A DNA stretch of 64,000 bases from the NCBI RefSeq assembly GCF_000757825.1, contig NZ_CP009451.1, forward strand, positions 3,720,001 to 3,784,000, in the 5' to 3' direction. The notes under the pieces were generated by a model. It searched no databases. It had not been told where the DNA came from and saw nothing but the letters and a program-made list of their open reading frames with translations. The position numbers were made by a program, and so were the translations under genes. Source of the DNA: Cedecea neteri. GTDB lineage: Bacteria; Pseudomonadota; Gammaproteobacteria; Enterobacterales; Enterobacteriaceae. Numbering within the stretch: position 1 is the stretch's first letter; each line of letters begins with the position of its first letter. This document shows positions 10,367 to 19,944 of this stretch, piece by piece.

Positions 10367-11858
10367 TGACCACCTCAGCAATGTCCTGTTCGCTACAGCG
10401 ATGAGGAGTAAACTCTGCGACCAGTTCGCCCCGGCGCATCACCAGCACGCGGTGGCTGTTGTAATACGCCTCCGGGATTTCATCGCAAATCATCAGTACC
10501 GCCAGCCCCTGTTCTGCCAGGGCGCGTGCGATTTGGTAAATGCCTTCTTTGTTGGCGATATCCACCCCCACCGTGGGTGAGTCGAGAATTAATATTTGTG
10601 GATTAGTCGCCACCCATTTGGCGATGGCGATCCTCTGGGCGTTGCCGCCTGAAAGTGTTTTTACCGGTAGCCCGGCATCGGAGACTTTAATGTTCAGTTC
10701 GCGAATGAGATCGGCCACCAGGGTTCGGGCTTTGGCGTGATCGAGCAGCCCGGCGGGGGTATGGAGCCGATCGAAAACCGTCACGATGGTATTGTCGTAG
10801 ATCGACTGTTCCATGATCAGTCCCTGGGTCAGGCGATCTTCAGAGACGTAGCCGATGCCGTGTTTTATCGCATCGTGATTGTTGCGAAACCTCACCGGCA
10901 CGCCGTCGATCAGCATCTCACCGCTTTGCGGCTGCGTCATGCCGAACAGGCTCATGCACAATTCGGTACGGCCAGAGCCGAGCAGGCCGACGATGGAGAC
11001 AATCTCGCCGCTGCGCAGCGCCAGACTAATGTTGTGGTATTTGCCTTTGCGGCTGAGGCCGCGCAGCTCCAGCATCGGCTGTTTTTCTACCGGCGGTTTT
11101 TCCGGGAGAGGGCTGTAGTGGAAGCGCTGCCCGGTCATCAGGAAGGCAAGCTCATAGCTGTCCAGCTCGCTGGCTTGCCAGGTCCCGACCAGCTTCCCGT
11201 CGCGCATCACGCTGATGCGGTCGGCGACTTCCATCACCTCGTCCAGCCGATGGCTGACAAACACCACGCAGATACCGTCCGCTTTGAGTTCATTCACCAC
11301 GCGCAGCAGGCCGTTAACCTCCAGGCGAGTCAGAGAAGCTGTCGGCTCGTCCATGATAACCAGCCGGGCATCGGCGGCAATGGCGCGGCAAATCGCGACC
11401 AGCTGGCGGTCGGCTATCGACAGCTTTTCCACTTTTTTGTCAGGATCGAGCGACACGCCGATGCGTTTCATCGCCGCCAGCGCCTGGGCTTTCATCGCGC
11501 TACGGTTAACCCACAGGCTGCCGCCGGGCTGGTAGCGGTGCACGGCGATATTCTCGGCCACGCTGAAATTGGGGAACAAAGAGAGATCCTGGTAGATCAC
11601 CTGGATGCCGTAATGAGCGGACAGCGTGGGCGTCAGGCTGTGGAACAGTTTGCCGTCGAGGGCAATCTGCGCTCCTTTTTCCGGGTGATAGACGCCGGAA
11701 ATCACCTTAATAATCGTGCTTTTACCGCAGCCGTTTTGTCCGGCCAGGCAATGGACTTCGCCTTTTTTGAGCGTCAGATTGACGTTATCCAGCGCCCGCA
11801 CGCCCGGGAATTCCTTGCTGATATTCTCAAGAGTGATAAATGCGGAAGTGTCGGTCAT
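10359..11858 (-). CDS. Sugar ABC transporter ATPase with two nucleotide-binding domains
   Basis: The 499-residue protein has two fused ABC domains, as in RbsA and LsrA. The first has Walker A GQNGCGKST, a degenerate signature (KLSIADRQLV) and Walker B LVIMDEPTASL. The second has a degenerate Walker A (GLLGSGRTE), the signature LSGGNAQR and Walker B LILDSPTVGVD. Degeneracy in one of the two sites is usual for this family. The start at 11858 (MTDTSAF) follows a CAGGGG site; the frame extends 13 codons further upstream without similarity. It energises sugar uptake. Confidence 0.93.
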   Translation of the reverse strand: MTDTSAFITLENISKEFPGVRALDNVNLTLKKGEVHCLAGQNGCGKSTIIKVISGVYHPEKGAQIALDGKLFHSLTPTLSAHYGIQVIYQDLSLFPNFSVAENIAVHRYQPGGSLWVNRSAMKAQALAAMKRIGVSLDPDKKVEKLSIADRQLVAICRAIAADARLVIMDEPTASLTRLEVNGLLRVVNELKADGICVVFVSHRLDEVMEVADRISVMRDGKLVGTWQASELDSYELAFLMTGQRFHYSPLPEKPPVEKQPMLELRGLSRKGKYHNISLALRSGEIVSIVGLLGSGRTELCMSLFGMTQPQSGEMLIDGVPVRFRNNHDAIKHGIGYVSEDRLTQGLIMEQSIYDNTIVTVFDRLHTPAGLLDHAKARTLVADLIRELNIKVSDAGLPVKTLSGGNAQRIAIAKWVATNPQILILDSPTVGVDIANKEGIYQIARALAEQGLAVLMICDEIPEAYYNSHRVLVMRRGELVAEFTPHRCSEQDIAEVVNE

Positions 11859-11966
11859 GGGTAATGCCCCTGCCTGCGCCCGACGTGGGCGCGACAAAAT
11901 AATCTTGTTGGAGAAGGCCGGCCAATTGACCGGCGTTCCGGTTTCCCTGGTGTTGGCTTAAGTGCC

Positions 11967-12950
11967 TTAGAAACCGAGTGACTGAGCGTTATCTTTGGTG
12001 ACTTCGAGGATCTTGTTAAAGCGGATCACTTTCTTATCCATGTCGACATCGGCCTTGCCCAGACCGTCAATGGTCAGGTCTTTGGTGACGGCTTTGCCCT
12101 GCAGCAGCTGGTCGGCCACGGTGACAAGCGCATAACCGGCATCTTTAGGGTCCCAGAGCAGCGCCTTTTTAATATCGCCGCGCATCAGGTAAGGCGCGGC
12201 CTGGCCCGGCATCGCGATGCCAACTACCGCCAGTTTATCCTTCGCGCGTTTCTTCTGAACCGCCTGGCCCGCGCCGATTGGGCCGAGGGAACCGAAGCCG
12301 ATCACGCCTTTCATCTGCGGGTAGGTTTTCATCAGGTCGAGCGTGGTGGAGTAGGATTTGTCGATGCTCTCAGCCACCGGCAGGCGCGAAGTTACTTCAA
12401 ACATATCCGGGTATTTTTCTTTCTGGTACTTAATCGCGGAGTCTGCCCAGGCGTTATGCAAAGGCACGGTCAGCGAGCCGACGTAAATCGCGTAGCCGCC
12501 TTTGCCGCCCATGTCTTTCGCCAGCTCATCCATGTTGGCCTGAGCGTATTTCTCGCTGTCGATGGTTTCGATATCCCACTGACCGATTTGCTGGTCAGGT
12601 GATTCATGGGTCAGCACCACGATGCCCTGATCGCGCGCTTTTTTCAGCACCGGCTCCAGCACTTTAGCGTCGTTAGGCACCACGATAATGGCGTTCACTT
12701 TCTTGGCGATCAGATCTTCAATCACCTTAACCTGCTGAGCGGGATCGGGCGTAGCGGCACCGGTCTGGTACGCGTTAACGTTGAGTTTTTTCGCGGCTTC
12801 ATTGACGCCGGTTTCCATGCGGTTGAACCATGGGATCCCGGTGACTTTCGCCACCACTGCGATTTCATACTTATCCGCCGCAACGGCCGTACCGGACAAC
12901 ATGCATGCAGAAATCAGGGTTGCACTGAGTAATGCGAGTTTGAATTTCAT
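11967..12950 (-). CDS. Periplasmic sugar-binding protein, LsrB/RhaS-like
   Basis: The 327-residue precursor has a Sec signal peptide ending near TAVAA before DKYEIAVV. The rest is a type I periplasmic binding fold. It resembles LsrB and rhamnose-binding proteins (NAIIVVPND, ALLWDPKDAGYAL, VIRFNKI near the end) more than E. coli YphF. It is the first gene of the ABC-kinase-isomerase operon and is preceded by a good promoter on the minus strand. The ligand is unknown; a pentose or related sugar is the simplest guess from the kinase family. Confidence 0.88.
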   Translation of the reverse strand: MKFKLALLSATLISACMLSGTAVAADKYEIAVVAKVTGIPWFNRMETGVNEAAKKLNVNAYQTGAATPDPAQQVKVIEDLIAKKVNAIIVVPNDAKVLEPVLKKARDQGIVVLTHESPDQQIGQWDIETIDSEKYAQANMDELAKDMGGKGGYAIYVGSLTVPLHNAWADSAIKYQKEKYPDMFEVTSRLPVAESIDKSYSTTLDLMKTYPQMKGVIGFGSLGPIGAGQAVQKKRAKDKLAVVGIAMPGQAAPYLMRGDIKKALLWDPKDAGYALVTVADQLLQGKAVTKDLTIDGLGKADVDMDKKVIRFNKILEVTKDNAQSLGF

Positions 12951-13111
12951 AGGTGTACCTTTTTATGAGGGACTGAGGCATGTCACGGAGAGGAGACTAG
13001 CAACGAAGGGAAGAGAGAATGAATCGCAGTTTTTCTAAATGTGATTGGTGCCCATTATTGTTTGTTTTTGGATCTTATTTGGTTAAAAAATGGTTAAATA
13101 TATGATGTTTT

Positions 13112-13140
13112 TTTATACTGGTCGGGTTTGTTGGTGTTAA
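13112..13140 (-). promoter_or_regulatory. Predicted sigma-70 promoter of the sugar ABC operon
   Basis: On the minus strand, TTAACA, 17 bases and TATAAA match the -35 and -10 elements at five of six positions each. Transcription would start near 13105, leaving a leader of about 155 bases before the binding-protein gene. Confidence 0.6.
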
Positions 13141-13293
13141 TTAAACGCCATTTAGCAACTGTAAGTTAACAAAAAGAAAACAATTGGGCTTAAAGATGGC
13201 GTGTGGGAGGAAAGAGAAACCGTCAGCCAGCAAAAGAATGTTACGAATTTGTGAGCTGAAGCGAGTCAAGCAGGATGGGGGCGGAGACAAATG

Positions 13294-13317
13294 AAAAAGG
13301 CCGCATAAGCGGCCTTT
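13294..13317 (-). terminator. yphA terminator
   Basis: A perfect nine-pair stem, AAAGGCCGC-TTAT-GCGGCCTTT on the minus strand, is followed by TTTTCA. It lies 15 bases beyond the yphA stop and separates yphA from the sugar ABC operon. Confidence 0.85.
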
Positions 13318-13332
13318 AAACGGGGAATGTAT

Positions 13333-13755
13333 TTAGCGCTTGTCGACGGAAATAGCGCCGGGGCCAGTCACCGCCAGCAGCAGGAATCCGCCAGCTATAC
13401 TGATGTTTTTATAGAAATTAATCATATTCGGCATCACCGCGTCGCCGGTCATATTCCAGTAGTGATGGCCGATAACCGCCGTCCCGAGGGTATAAAACAC
13501 AAACAAAATGGCCAGCGGGCGGGTAAAGAACCCGATGATGATCAGGATAGCGGCAACAACTTCCATAAACACCGCAATCACCGCCGCAAGCGTTGGCAGG
13601 GGAGTACCAAGATGCTCCATATAGGCAACGGTGCCGCTGAATCCGCTGATCTTCGGCAAGCCGAAAATAATGAACAGCAGAATCAACGCAATACGAGCAA
13701 TAAGCAGGATCAGGGCACGTGATTGACCAAAATCGAAATAGCGTAGTGTGTTCAT
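13333..13755 (-). CDS. yphA: DoxX-family inner-membrane protein YphA
   Basis: The 140-residue protein has four predicted membrane helices and the DoxX-family pattern FGLPKISGF, with GFFTRPLA and [10 protein letters not shown] near the third helix. Sequence and length agree closely with E. coli YphA, whose function is unknown. It is downstream of the ROK regulator gene on the same strand, about 100 bases away, and is closed by its own terminator. Whether it belongs functionally to the sugar system is not shown by the sequence, although its E. coli homologue also sits beside the yph sugar genes. Confidence 0.92.
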   Translation of the reverse strand: MNTLRYFDFGQSRALILLIARIALILLFIIFGLPKISGFSGTVAYMEHLGTPLPTLAAVIAVFMEVVAAILIIIGFFTRPLAILFVFYTLGTAVIGHHYWNMTGDAVMPNMINFYKNISIAGGFLLLAVTGPGAISVDKR

Positions 13756-13857
13756 AGCGGGCTCGCCTGTAGTGGACTCAAGTTAAAGTTAATACACAAA
13801 ACCGGAGCCTGCCATTGCCGCTGCGCCTGTACCACGCTGTTTGTGTTAGTGAATGTT

Positions 13858-15051
13858 TTACGCTACCAGCCCGGCCTCGACATATAAATAACCAATCCCC
13901 ATGACCTGTTGGGCACGCGTTAGCTGGCCGAAGTTTATTTGCGTGGCGTTGCTTTTTAAGGCGTCGCCGTGGTCGAACGGATTAAAACCGATGCGCTGTT
14001 TAATAGAGTTCAGCCAGTTCTCGCCAAACTCGCAGCTGCGGCCGTAAAACCAGATTTGATTAATATTGAGAATATTAAGGAAGTTATACAGGCTAAGCCC
14101 AATAGCATTGGCCGAATCTTCCACCCAGCGAGCCACTCTTTCATCGCCCGCATGCAGCGCCTGAACCAGCTGCCGGGAGGTTAGCCTTTCCGGATCTTGA
14201 TGCTGCGCTTCAGGATGTGTTTTAAGCCAGATACGCGCCTGCTTTTTTAGCGCGCTTAATGAGGCCACGGTCTCCAGGCAGCCGTAGCGCCCACAGTCGC
14301 AAGCCATGCCGTCGGGGTTGACGATGGTGTGGCCAATTTGCCCACTGCCGTAGAGATTGCCGCGATAAATTTGCCCGTTGATAACGAACGAAGAGCCGAT
14401 GCCGTAATCGACGTTGAGCACGCAAAAATCCTCCCGATTCCCGGCGTTTTGCCATTTTTCCGCCAGCGCCAGCATCACGCAGTCGTTATCCAGCAGCACC
14501 GTGACGCCGAGCTTCTCTTCCAGCAGATACTTAATTTCCACCGCTTCGCGCCACGGCGCCTGGGGCATGGTCTGCGACACGCCGGTCACGGGATCGACCT
14601 GCCCGTGGATCCCCAGCGCGAGGTTGATGGTTTTCTTCGGCCAGCTTTTGCGCCGCTGATGCCAGATGGCTTCAATGGCGGCTAATAAAGCCTGGGGAGA
14701 CGGGGCGGAAATTGAGCGACGTTCAAACTCCTCTATCGGCGACAGCTGCGCGTTGCACAGCTGGCTTTCAATGCTGGTGGGGGTGACGTTCATGCAAAGA
14801 ATGTAATTCCCTTCCGGCGGGATCTGATAGCTGCCGCCGTTAAGCCCCCGGCTGCTGAGGTTTTCGCTGGAATGGCTGAGTTTTCCCTCTGCCACCAGCT
14901 CTTCCAGAATGTTGCTGACCGCCGGAATCGACAGCCCGGTGTGCTGAGCAAACTGCGATTTACTCAGCCGTTTGTGCCGCCATACCAGCTTCATCAGGGT
15001 TTGCCGGTTGAGCTGGCGCACCCGCTGATTGTTGAGACCTGACTCCTGCAT
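13858..15051 (-). CDS. yphH: ROK-family transcriptional regulator YphH
   Basis: The 397-residue protein has an N-terminal winged helix-turn-helix (LSKSQFAQHTGLSIPAVSNI). A ROK domain follows, with a VDYGIGSSFVINGQIYRG segment and the cysteine cluster CDCGRYGCLE typical of NagC/Mlc zinc sites. Such proteins are repressors released by a sugar or sugar phosphate. It is divergent from yphG across a 115-base gap, so it probably controls the yphG operon and perhaps the ABC operon. The inducer is unknown. Confidence 0.92.
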   Translation of the reverse strand: MQESGLNNQRVRQLNRQTLMKLVWRHKRLSKSQFAQHTGLSIPAVSNILEELVAEGKLSHSSENLSSRGLNGGSYQIPPEGNYILCMNVTPTSIESQLCNAQLSPIEEFERRSISAPSPQALLAAIEAIWHQRRKSWPKKTINLALGIHGQVDPVTGVSQTMPQAPWREAVEIKYLLEEKLGVTVLLDNDCVMLALAEKWQNAGNREDFCVLNVDYGIGSSFVINGQIYRGNLYGSGQIGHTIVNPDGMACDCGRYGCLETVASLSALKKQARIWLKTHPEAQHQDPERLTSRQLVQALHAGDERVARWVEDSANAIGLSLYNFLNILNINQIWFYGRSCEFGENWLNSIKQRIGFNPFDHGDALKSNATQINFGQLTRAQQVMGIGYLYVEAGLVA

Positions 15052-15166
15052 TTCACTAAACCTCGTTAACTGTATTGCGTGAGCATTAAGCGATTAAATC
15101 ATAAACGGCTGTTTCAAACTGTTGGCAACACCCAATTCACTGTTATTTGTTTACTGGAGAGTTGCT

Positions 15167-18100
15167 ATGTACGGAGCGGTAAAAGTCTGGCAGGAAACCC
15201 TTTCACTCCCCACATGGACCACCGGCGCAGAAGACCCTAACCCGATGTTCCTCGAGCATCGCGTCTACCAGGGCTCTTCCGGGGCGGTTTACCCTTATGG
15301 CGTGATTGATACTCTGACCGGTAAGCGCGAAATGCGTGAGTATCAGGCGGTATGGCTGGAGAATGATTTTATTCGCGTCATGCTGCTGCCGGAACTTGGC
15401 GGACGTATTCACCGCGCCTGGGATAAAGTGATGGAGCGCGACTTTGTTTACTACAACGAAGTGGTTAAACCCGCGCTGGTGGGCCTGGTCGGGCCGTGGA
15501 TTTCCGGCGGGATCGAATTTAACTGGCCGCAGCACCACCGCCCGACGACCTTCATGCCGGTGGACGTCACCTTCCAGCAGCACGAAAGTGGGGCGCAAAC
15601 CGTCTGGTTGGGTGAAGTTGAACCTATGCGCGGCCTGCAGGTGATGACCGGCTTTACGCTTTACCCTGAAAAAGCGCTGATTGAAATTACCGGTAAAGTC
15701 TTTAACGGCAACGCCACGCCGCGCCACTTCCTGTGGTGGGCTAACCCGGCGGTGAAGGGCGGTGACGAGCACCAAAGCGTGTTCCCGCCTGACGTTACCG
15801 CAGTGTTTGACCACGGCAAACGCGACGTTTCCGCTTTCCCGATTGCCCACGGCACCTATTACAAGGTGGATTACTCCGCAGGCGTGGATATCTCCCGCTA
15901 CAAAAATATTCCCGTGCCAACGTCCTTCATGGCCGATAAGTCCGATTACGACTTCGTGGGGGCTTATCACCACGGCGAGCAGGGGGGGCTGCTGCACATT
16001 GCCGATCACCATGTGTCACCGGGCAAGAAGCAGTGGACCTGGGGCAACTGTGACTTTGGCCTGGCCTGGGACCGCAACCTTACCGACAGCAACGGCCCTT
16101 ACATTGAGCTAATGACCGGCGTGTTCACCGACAACCAGCCGGACTTCACCTGGCTGGCGCCGTTTGAAGAAAAAGTGTTTGTGCAAAACTTCCTGCCTTA
16201 CAGCAAGCTGGGCACGCTGCAAAATGCCAATACCGAGGCGGCAATCAAGCTCGAACGCCAGCCTGGGAAGTTAGCGCTTGGCGTCTATGCGATTTCACCG
16301 CTGGAGCAGGCCACGCTGCGCCTTGAAAGCGACGGTCAAATCCTGTGGCAATCTTCGTTGAGCCTGAAGCCGGCGGAAGCCTGGCAACATCAGCTGGCGG
16401 ACGACTGGCCGCAGCGTCTGACGCTGACTCTGCTTAACGAACGTGGTGAAGCGCTGCTGAGCTATCTTGAGCACGTCCCTGAAGAGCTGCCTCTGCCGCA
16501 GGCGGCGCAGGCTCCGGCTAAGCCCGAACAGATTGATAACTGCGATGAGCTTTATTTCATCGGGCAGCATCTGGAACAGTATCTGCACGCCAGCCGTTCG
16601 GCCTTCGATTATTACCAGCGAGCGCTGGACATTGACCCGCTCGATTACCGCAGCAACGTCGCGCTGGGGACGCTCGAATTTAACCGGGGTAACTGGCAAA
16701 AAGCCAAAGAGCATGCTGATGCGGCGCTAAAACGCGCCCATCGCCTGAACAAAAACCCGCAAAACGGCGATGCCAGCCAGCTGCGCGGCTCGGCGAAAGA
16801 GCGTCTGGGCGACTACGAAGGAGCCTTCGACGATTACTACAAGGCGAGCTGGAGCGGCAACTGCCGGGATGCGGCCCTTTATGCCCTGGCACGCCTGGCG
16901 ATGCGCAAAGGGGAAACCGCTCGGGCATTAACGCTGGTGTCCCAAAGCCTGCAGTTCAATGCCTCCAATAACCTGGCCATGGCGCTAAAAGCGCTGGCGC
17001 TGCATCAGCAGGGTGAAAAAGCCACCGCGCTGGCGTGGACTGAGCAGCAGCTTGCCGTCTGGCCGCTGAGCTATGCCCTGCATTATGCCCGCTGGGCCAT
17101 TACCCAAAACGAAGGCGACAAGCAAAAGCTGCTGCAGGTCACCGGGCAGCGTGGCACTAACGCCAGCGTTTTGGCCGGATGGCTGATGAGCTTTGGCGCA
17201 GAAACCGCTGCTCGTGAGCTGCTGGCGGTGCTCAACGCCCAGGAAGCAATGCCGCTGCTGTGGCAGGCCTCGCTGGAAGCTGATCCTCAGCGCCAACAGG
17301 GCTACCTGGCTCAGGCTCGCGAAAAATTCACCGCCCGCGTTCGTTTCCCTAACACGCTGGATGAAGTGCAGATGCTGATGCGCCTGCCGCAGGATGGCTT
17401 TGCGCAGTATCTGCTGGGCTGCTTCTGGTACAGCAAGCGCCGCTACGACGAAGCCCTTGGCTGCTGGGCGTTCTGCGCCGAACAAGTGCCGGAGTTCGCC
17501 TCCGTGCAGCGCGTGCTGGCCATTCATGCCTGGAATAAAGAACAGGATGCTAAGCGAGCTGAAACTCTGCTGCAGCGTGCGGTGGATCTCGAACCCGAGA
17601 ATGCCCGCTTCCTGTTCGAACTCGATTTCCTGCTGAAGCTGAACGGCCGCTCGTCGGATGAGCGTCTGGCCCGCCTTGAGGCGAAACGTGAGGTGGCGCT
17701 GAAACGTGACGATCTGAGCGCTGAATTACTCAGCCTGTGGAACCTTCACGGCAAGCATGACGAAGCCGCTAAGGTCCTGGCGGAGCGCAAGTTCCATCCG
17801 TGGGAAGGCGGCGAAGGCAAAGTGACGGGGCAGTATCTGATCAACCAGCAGCGTCGTGCCCTGGCAAATATGGCTGACGGCGAATATGGCCAGGCGGAGG
17901 AGCTGCTTCAGCAGGCGCTGCGTTACCCGGAAAACCTTGGTGAAGGCCGCCTGGTCGGGCAAACCGATAACGATATCTGGTATCTGCTTGGCCGCTGCGC
18001 CCAGCTTCAGCAGCGTAAAGAGCTGGCCAAATCCTGCTACCGCGAGGCGTTGAAAGGCGGCACTTCGTTAGCCGCTGGGCGCTATTACAACGATCAGCCG

Positions 18101-18439
18101 GTGGATTACCTCTTCTATCAGGCCATGGCCCGCAAGCAGCTGGGGGAACTCGAAGCGGCTCACCAGCAGTTCAGGGCGTTTATCGACTGGGCTCGGGATC
18201 ACAGGGAAGACGTTGTTGAGGCCGACTTCTTCGCCGTTTCTCTGCCTGACCTGATTGCGCTTAACGGGGATTCGCGCAGGCAGCATCGCCAGCACTGCCT
18301 TTTTGTTGAGGCGCTTGGACAGCTTGGCCTGGGGGATATAGCCACGTTCAATCAGCTGGTTGAGGAGTTACTGGCGCTTAACCCGGCCCATGACAAAGCG
18401 CATCTGCTGCGTCAGGCCCTTAGCTCCGGCGTGTTCTAA
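15167..18439 (+). CDS. yphG: YphG: DUF5107 domain fused to tetratricopeptide repeats
   Basis: The protein has 1090 residues from the ATG at 15167, which follows GGAGAG; a 15-codon upstream extension lacks similarity. Residues 1 to about 350 form a DUF5107-type, mutarotase-like beta domain (LLPELGGRIHRAWDK, WISGGIEFNWPQHHRPTTF). From about residue 455 onward the protein is built of TPR-like helical repeats (FIGQHLEQYLHASRSAFDYY onward). There is no signal peptide. E. coli YphG has the same architecture and no established function. It leads an operon with the MFS porter and YphB, divergent from yphH. A carbohydrate-binding or isomerising role is inference from the fold. Confidence 0.9.
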   Translation: MYGAVKVWQETLSLPTWTTGAEDPNPMFLEHRVYQGSSGAVYPYGVIDTLTGKREMREYQAVWLENDFIRVMLLPELGGRIHRAWDKVMERDFVYYNEVVKPALVGLVGPWISGGIEFNWPQHHRPTTFMPVDVTFQQHESGAQTVWLGEVEPMRGLQVMTGFTLYPEKALIEITGKVFNGNATPRHFLWWANPAVKGGDEHQSVFPPDVTAVFDHGKRDVSAFPIAHGTYYKVDYSAGVDISRYKNIPVPTSFMADKSDYDFVGAYHHGEQGGLLHIADHHVSPGKKQWTWGNCDFGLAWDRNLTDSNGPYIELMTGVFTDNQPDFTWLAPFEEKVFVQNFLPYSKLGTLQNANTEAAIKLERQPGKLALGVYAISPLEQATLRLESDGQILWQSSLSLKPAEAWQHQLADDWPQRLTLTLLNERGEALLSYLEHVPEELPLPQAAQAPAKPEQIDNCDELYFIGQHLEQYLHASRSAFDYYQRALDIDPLDYRSNVALGTLEFNRGNWQKAKEHADAALKRAHRLNKNPQNGDASQLRGSAKERLGDYEGAFDDYYKASWSGNCRDAALYALARLAMRKGETARALTLVSQSLQFNASNNLAMALKALALHQQGEKATALAWTEQQLAVWPLSYALHYARWAITQNEGDKQKLLQVTGQRGTNASVLAGWLMSFGAETAARELLAVLNAQEAMPLLWQASLEADPQRQQGYLAQAREKFTARVRFPNTLDEVQMLMRLPQDGFAQYLLGCFWYSKRRYDEALGCWAFCAEQVPEFASVQRVLAIHAWNKEQDAKRAETLLQRAVDLEPENARFLFELDFLLKLNGRSSDERLARLEAKREVALKRDDLSAELLSLWNLHGKHDEAAKVLAERKFHPWEGGEGKVTGQYLINQQRRALANMADGEYGQAEELLQQALRYPENLGEGRLVGQTDNDIWYLLGRCAQLQQRKELAKSCYREALKGGTSLAAGRYYNDQPVDYLFYQAMARKQLGELEAAHQQFRAFIDWARDHREDVVEADFFAVSLPDLIALNGDSRRQHRQHCLFVEALGQLGLGDIATFNQLVEELLALNPAHDKAHLLRQALSSGVF

Positions 18440-18504
18440 CCATAATTCGCGGGCGACGATGAGTGCCCGCTCTTTACCCTACAAATACAAGATGAGGATC
18501 GACC

Positions 18505-19944
18505 ATGGAACGTATGCAATCGCAATTACGCATGGGTTACGTCTGGACCATCTGTCTGGTGGCCGCCTGTGGCGGGCTGTTGTTTGGTTATGACTGGGTG
18601 GTTATCGGCGGGGCAAAACCTTTTTACGAAGCCTATTTCTCGATTACCGATCCGGCCGTTTCCGGCTGGGCGATGAGTTCAGCGTTAGTGGGCTGTGTCA
18701 TCGGGGCGCTGCTCTCCGGCTGGTGCGCCGATAAGTTTGGCCGAAAAATTCCCCTTATTATTGCGGCGCTGCTGTTTACCGTCTCAGCCTGGGGCACGGC
18801 GGTTGCCAGCAACTTCGACCTGTTTGTTGCATGGCGTATTGTCGGCGGGGTAGGCATTGGCCTTGCTTCGGCGCTTAGCCCGATGTATATCGCAGAAATT
18901 AGCCCGGCCGCGCAGCGTGGGCGCTTTGTCGCGGTCAACCAGCTCACCATTGTTATCGGAGTGCTGGCGGCTCAGCTTATCAACCTGATGATTGCCGAAC
19001 CGGTGGCCAGCCACGCAACGATGCAGGAAATCAGCGCGAGCTGGAACGGGCAGGCGGGCTGGCGCTGGATGTTTGGCTCGGGCGTAGTGCCTGCGGCGGC
19101 GTTCTTGATCCTGATGTTCTTTGTCCCTGAATCACCGCGCTGGCTGGTGCGAGCCGGGAAAAGCGAACGTGCTCACCAGATGCTGAGCCGCATCGGCAGT
19201 AAAAGCTATGCCGATGAAACGCTGAAAGATATTCAGGAAACGTTAAGCAAGGACACACAAAAAGTATCGTGGTCGACGCTGTGGGAGCCAAAGGTTCGCC
19301 CGATCATCGTGATTGGTATGGTGCTGGCGGTGTTCCAGCAGTGGTGCGGGATTAACGTTATCTTCAACTACGCGCAGGAGATTTTCGCCTCTGCCGGATT
19401 TGATATTAACAGCACGCTGAAATCGATTGTGGCTACCGGCCTGATTAACCTCGTGTTTACCATTGCCGCGTTGCCGCTGGTGGACAAAATCGGCCGTCGT
19501 AAACTGATGCTGTTCGGTGCCGCCGGGCTGACCATTATCTATGCGCTGATTGGCGCGGCTTACGGCCTTGGCATTCTGGGCCTGCCGGTATTGATTCTGG
19601 TGCTGGCCGCTATCGCTACCTATGCCCTGACGCTGGCGCCGGTGACCTGGGTGCTGCTGTCGGAAATTTTCCCCAACCGCGTTCGCGGGCTGGCGATGTC
19701 GCTGGGCACATTAGCGCTATGGGTGGCCTGTTTCCTGCTGACTTACACCTTCCCTCTGTTGAATGCAGGCCTGGGCGCATCCGGTAGCTTCCTGCTTTAT
19801 GGCGTAATCTGCGCCGCTGGCTTTATTTACGTGCGCCGTTTCGTGCCGGAAACCAAAGGCGTGAGCCTTGAAGCGCTGGAACAGCAGCTGGCCGAAGGGC
19901 GAGTGCATGCCTCGCCAGCGCCTGCGGCAAAGGCGCTGCGTTAA
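18505..19944 (+). CDS. MFS sugar porter, sugar/H+ symporter family
   Basis: The 479-residue protein has about 12 membrane helices and the sugar-porter signatures GGLLFGYDWVVIGG in helix 1, DKFGRK after helix 2, FVPESPRWL after helix 6, and PETKGVSLEALE near the C-terminus. This places it with XylE, AraE and GalP. It lies between yphG and yphB, with a one-base overlap with yphB, so all three are co-transcribed. E. coli K-12 has no porter at this place in the yph cluster. It offers a second uptake route beside the ABC transporter; the substrate is unknown. Confidence 0.9.
   Translation: MERMQSQLRMGYVWTICLVAACGGLLFGYDWVVIGGAKPFYEAYFSITDPAVSGWAMSSALVGCVIGALLSGWCADKFGRKIPLIIAALLFTVSAWGTAVASNFDLFVAWRIVGGVGIGLASALSPMYIAEISPAAQRGRFVAVNQLTIVIGVLAAQLINLMIAEPVASHATMQEISASWNGQAGWRWMFGSGVVPAAAFLILMFFVPESPRWLVRAGKSERAHQMLSRIGSKSYADETLKDIQETLSKDTQKVSWSTLWEPKVRPIIVIGMVLAVFQQWCGINVIFNYAQEIFASAGFDINSTLKSIVATGLINLVFTIAALPLVDKIGRRKLMLFGAAGLTIIYALIGAAYGLGILGLPVLILVLAAIATYALTLAPVTWVLLSEIFPNRVRGLAMSLGTLALWVACFLLTYTFPLLNAGLGASGSFLLYGVICAAGFIYVRRFVPETKGVSLEALEQQLAEGRVHASPAPAAKALR

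Larger units (their letters stand above)
12951..13332. other. Gap upstream of the sugar ABC operon
   Basis: No convincing gene is present. The stretch is AT-rich in its left half and holds the minus-strand promoter listed separately. It also has two direct copies of TGGTTAAA, at 13080-13087 and 13091-13098, just downstream of the predicted start point. The copies could be an operator, though nothing identifies the regulator. The right end carries the yphA terminator. Confidence 0.5.

Noticed and set aside
10737..11864. A 375-codon plus-strand frame opposite the sugar ABC ATPase gene
   Set aside because: It is an antisense shadow of a clear two-domain ATPase, with a His/Gln/Arg-rich translation typical of such shadows.
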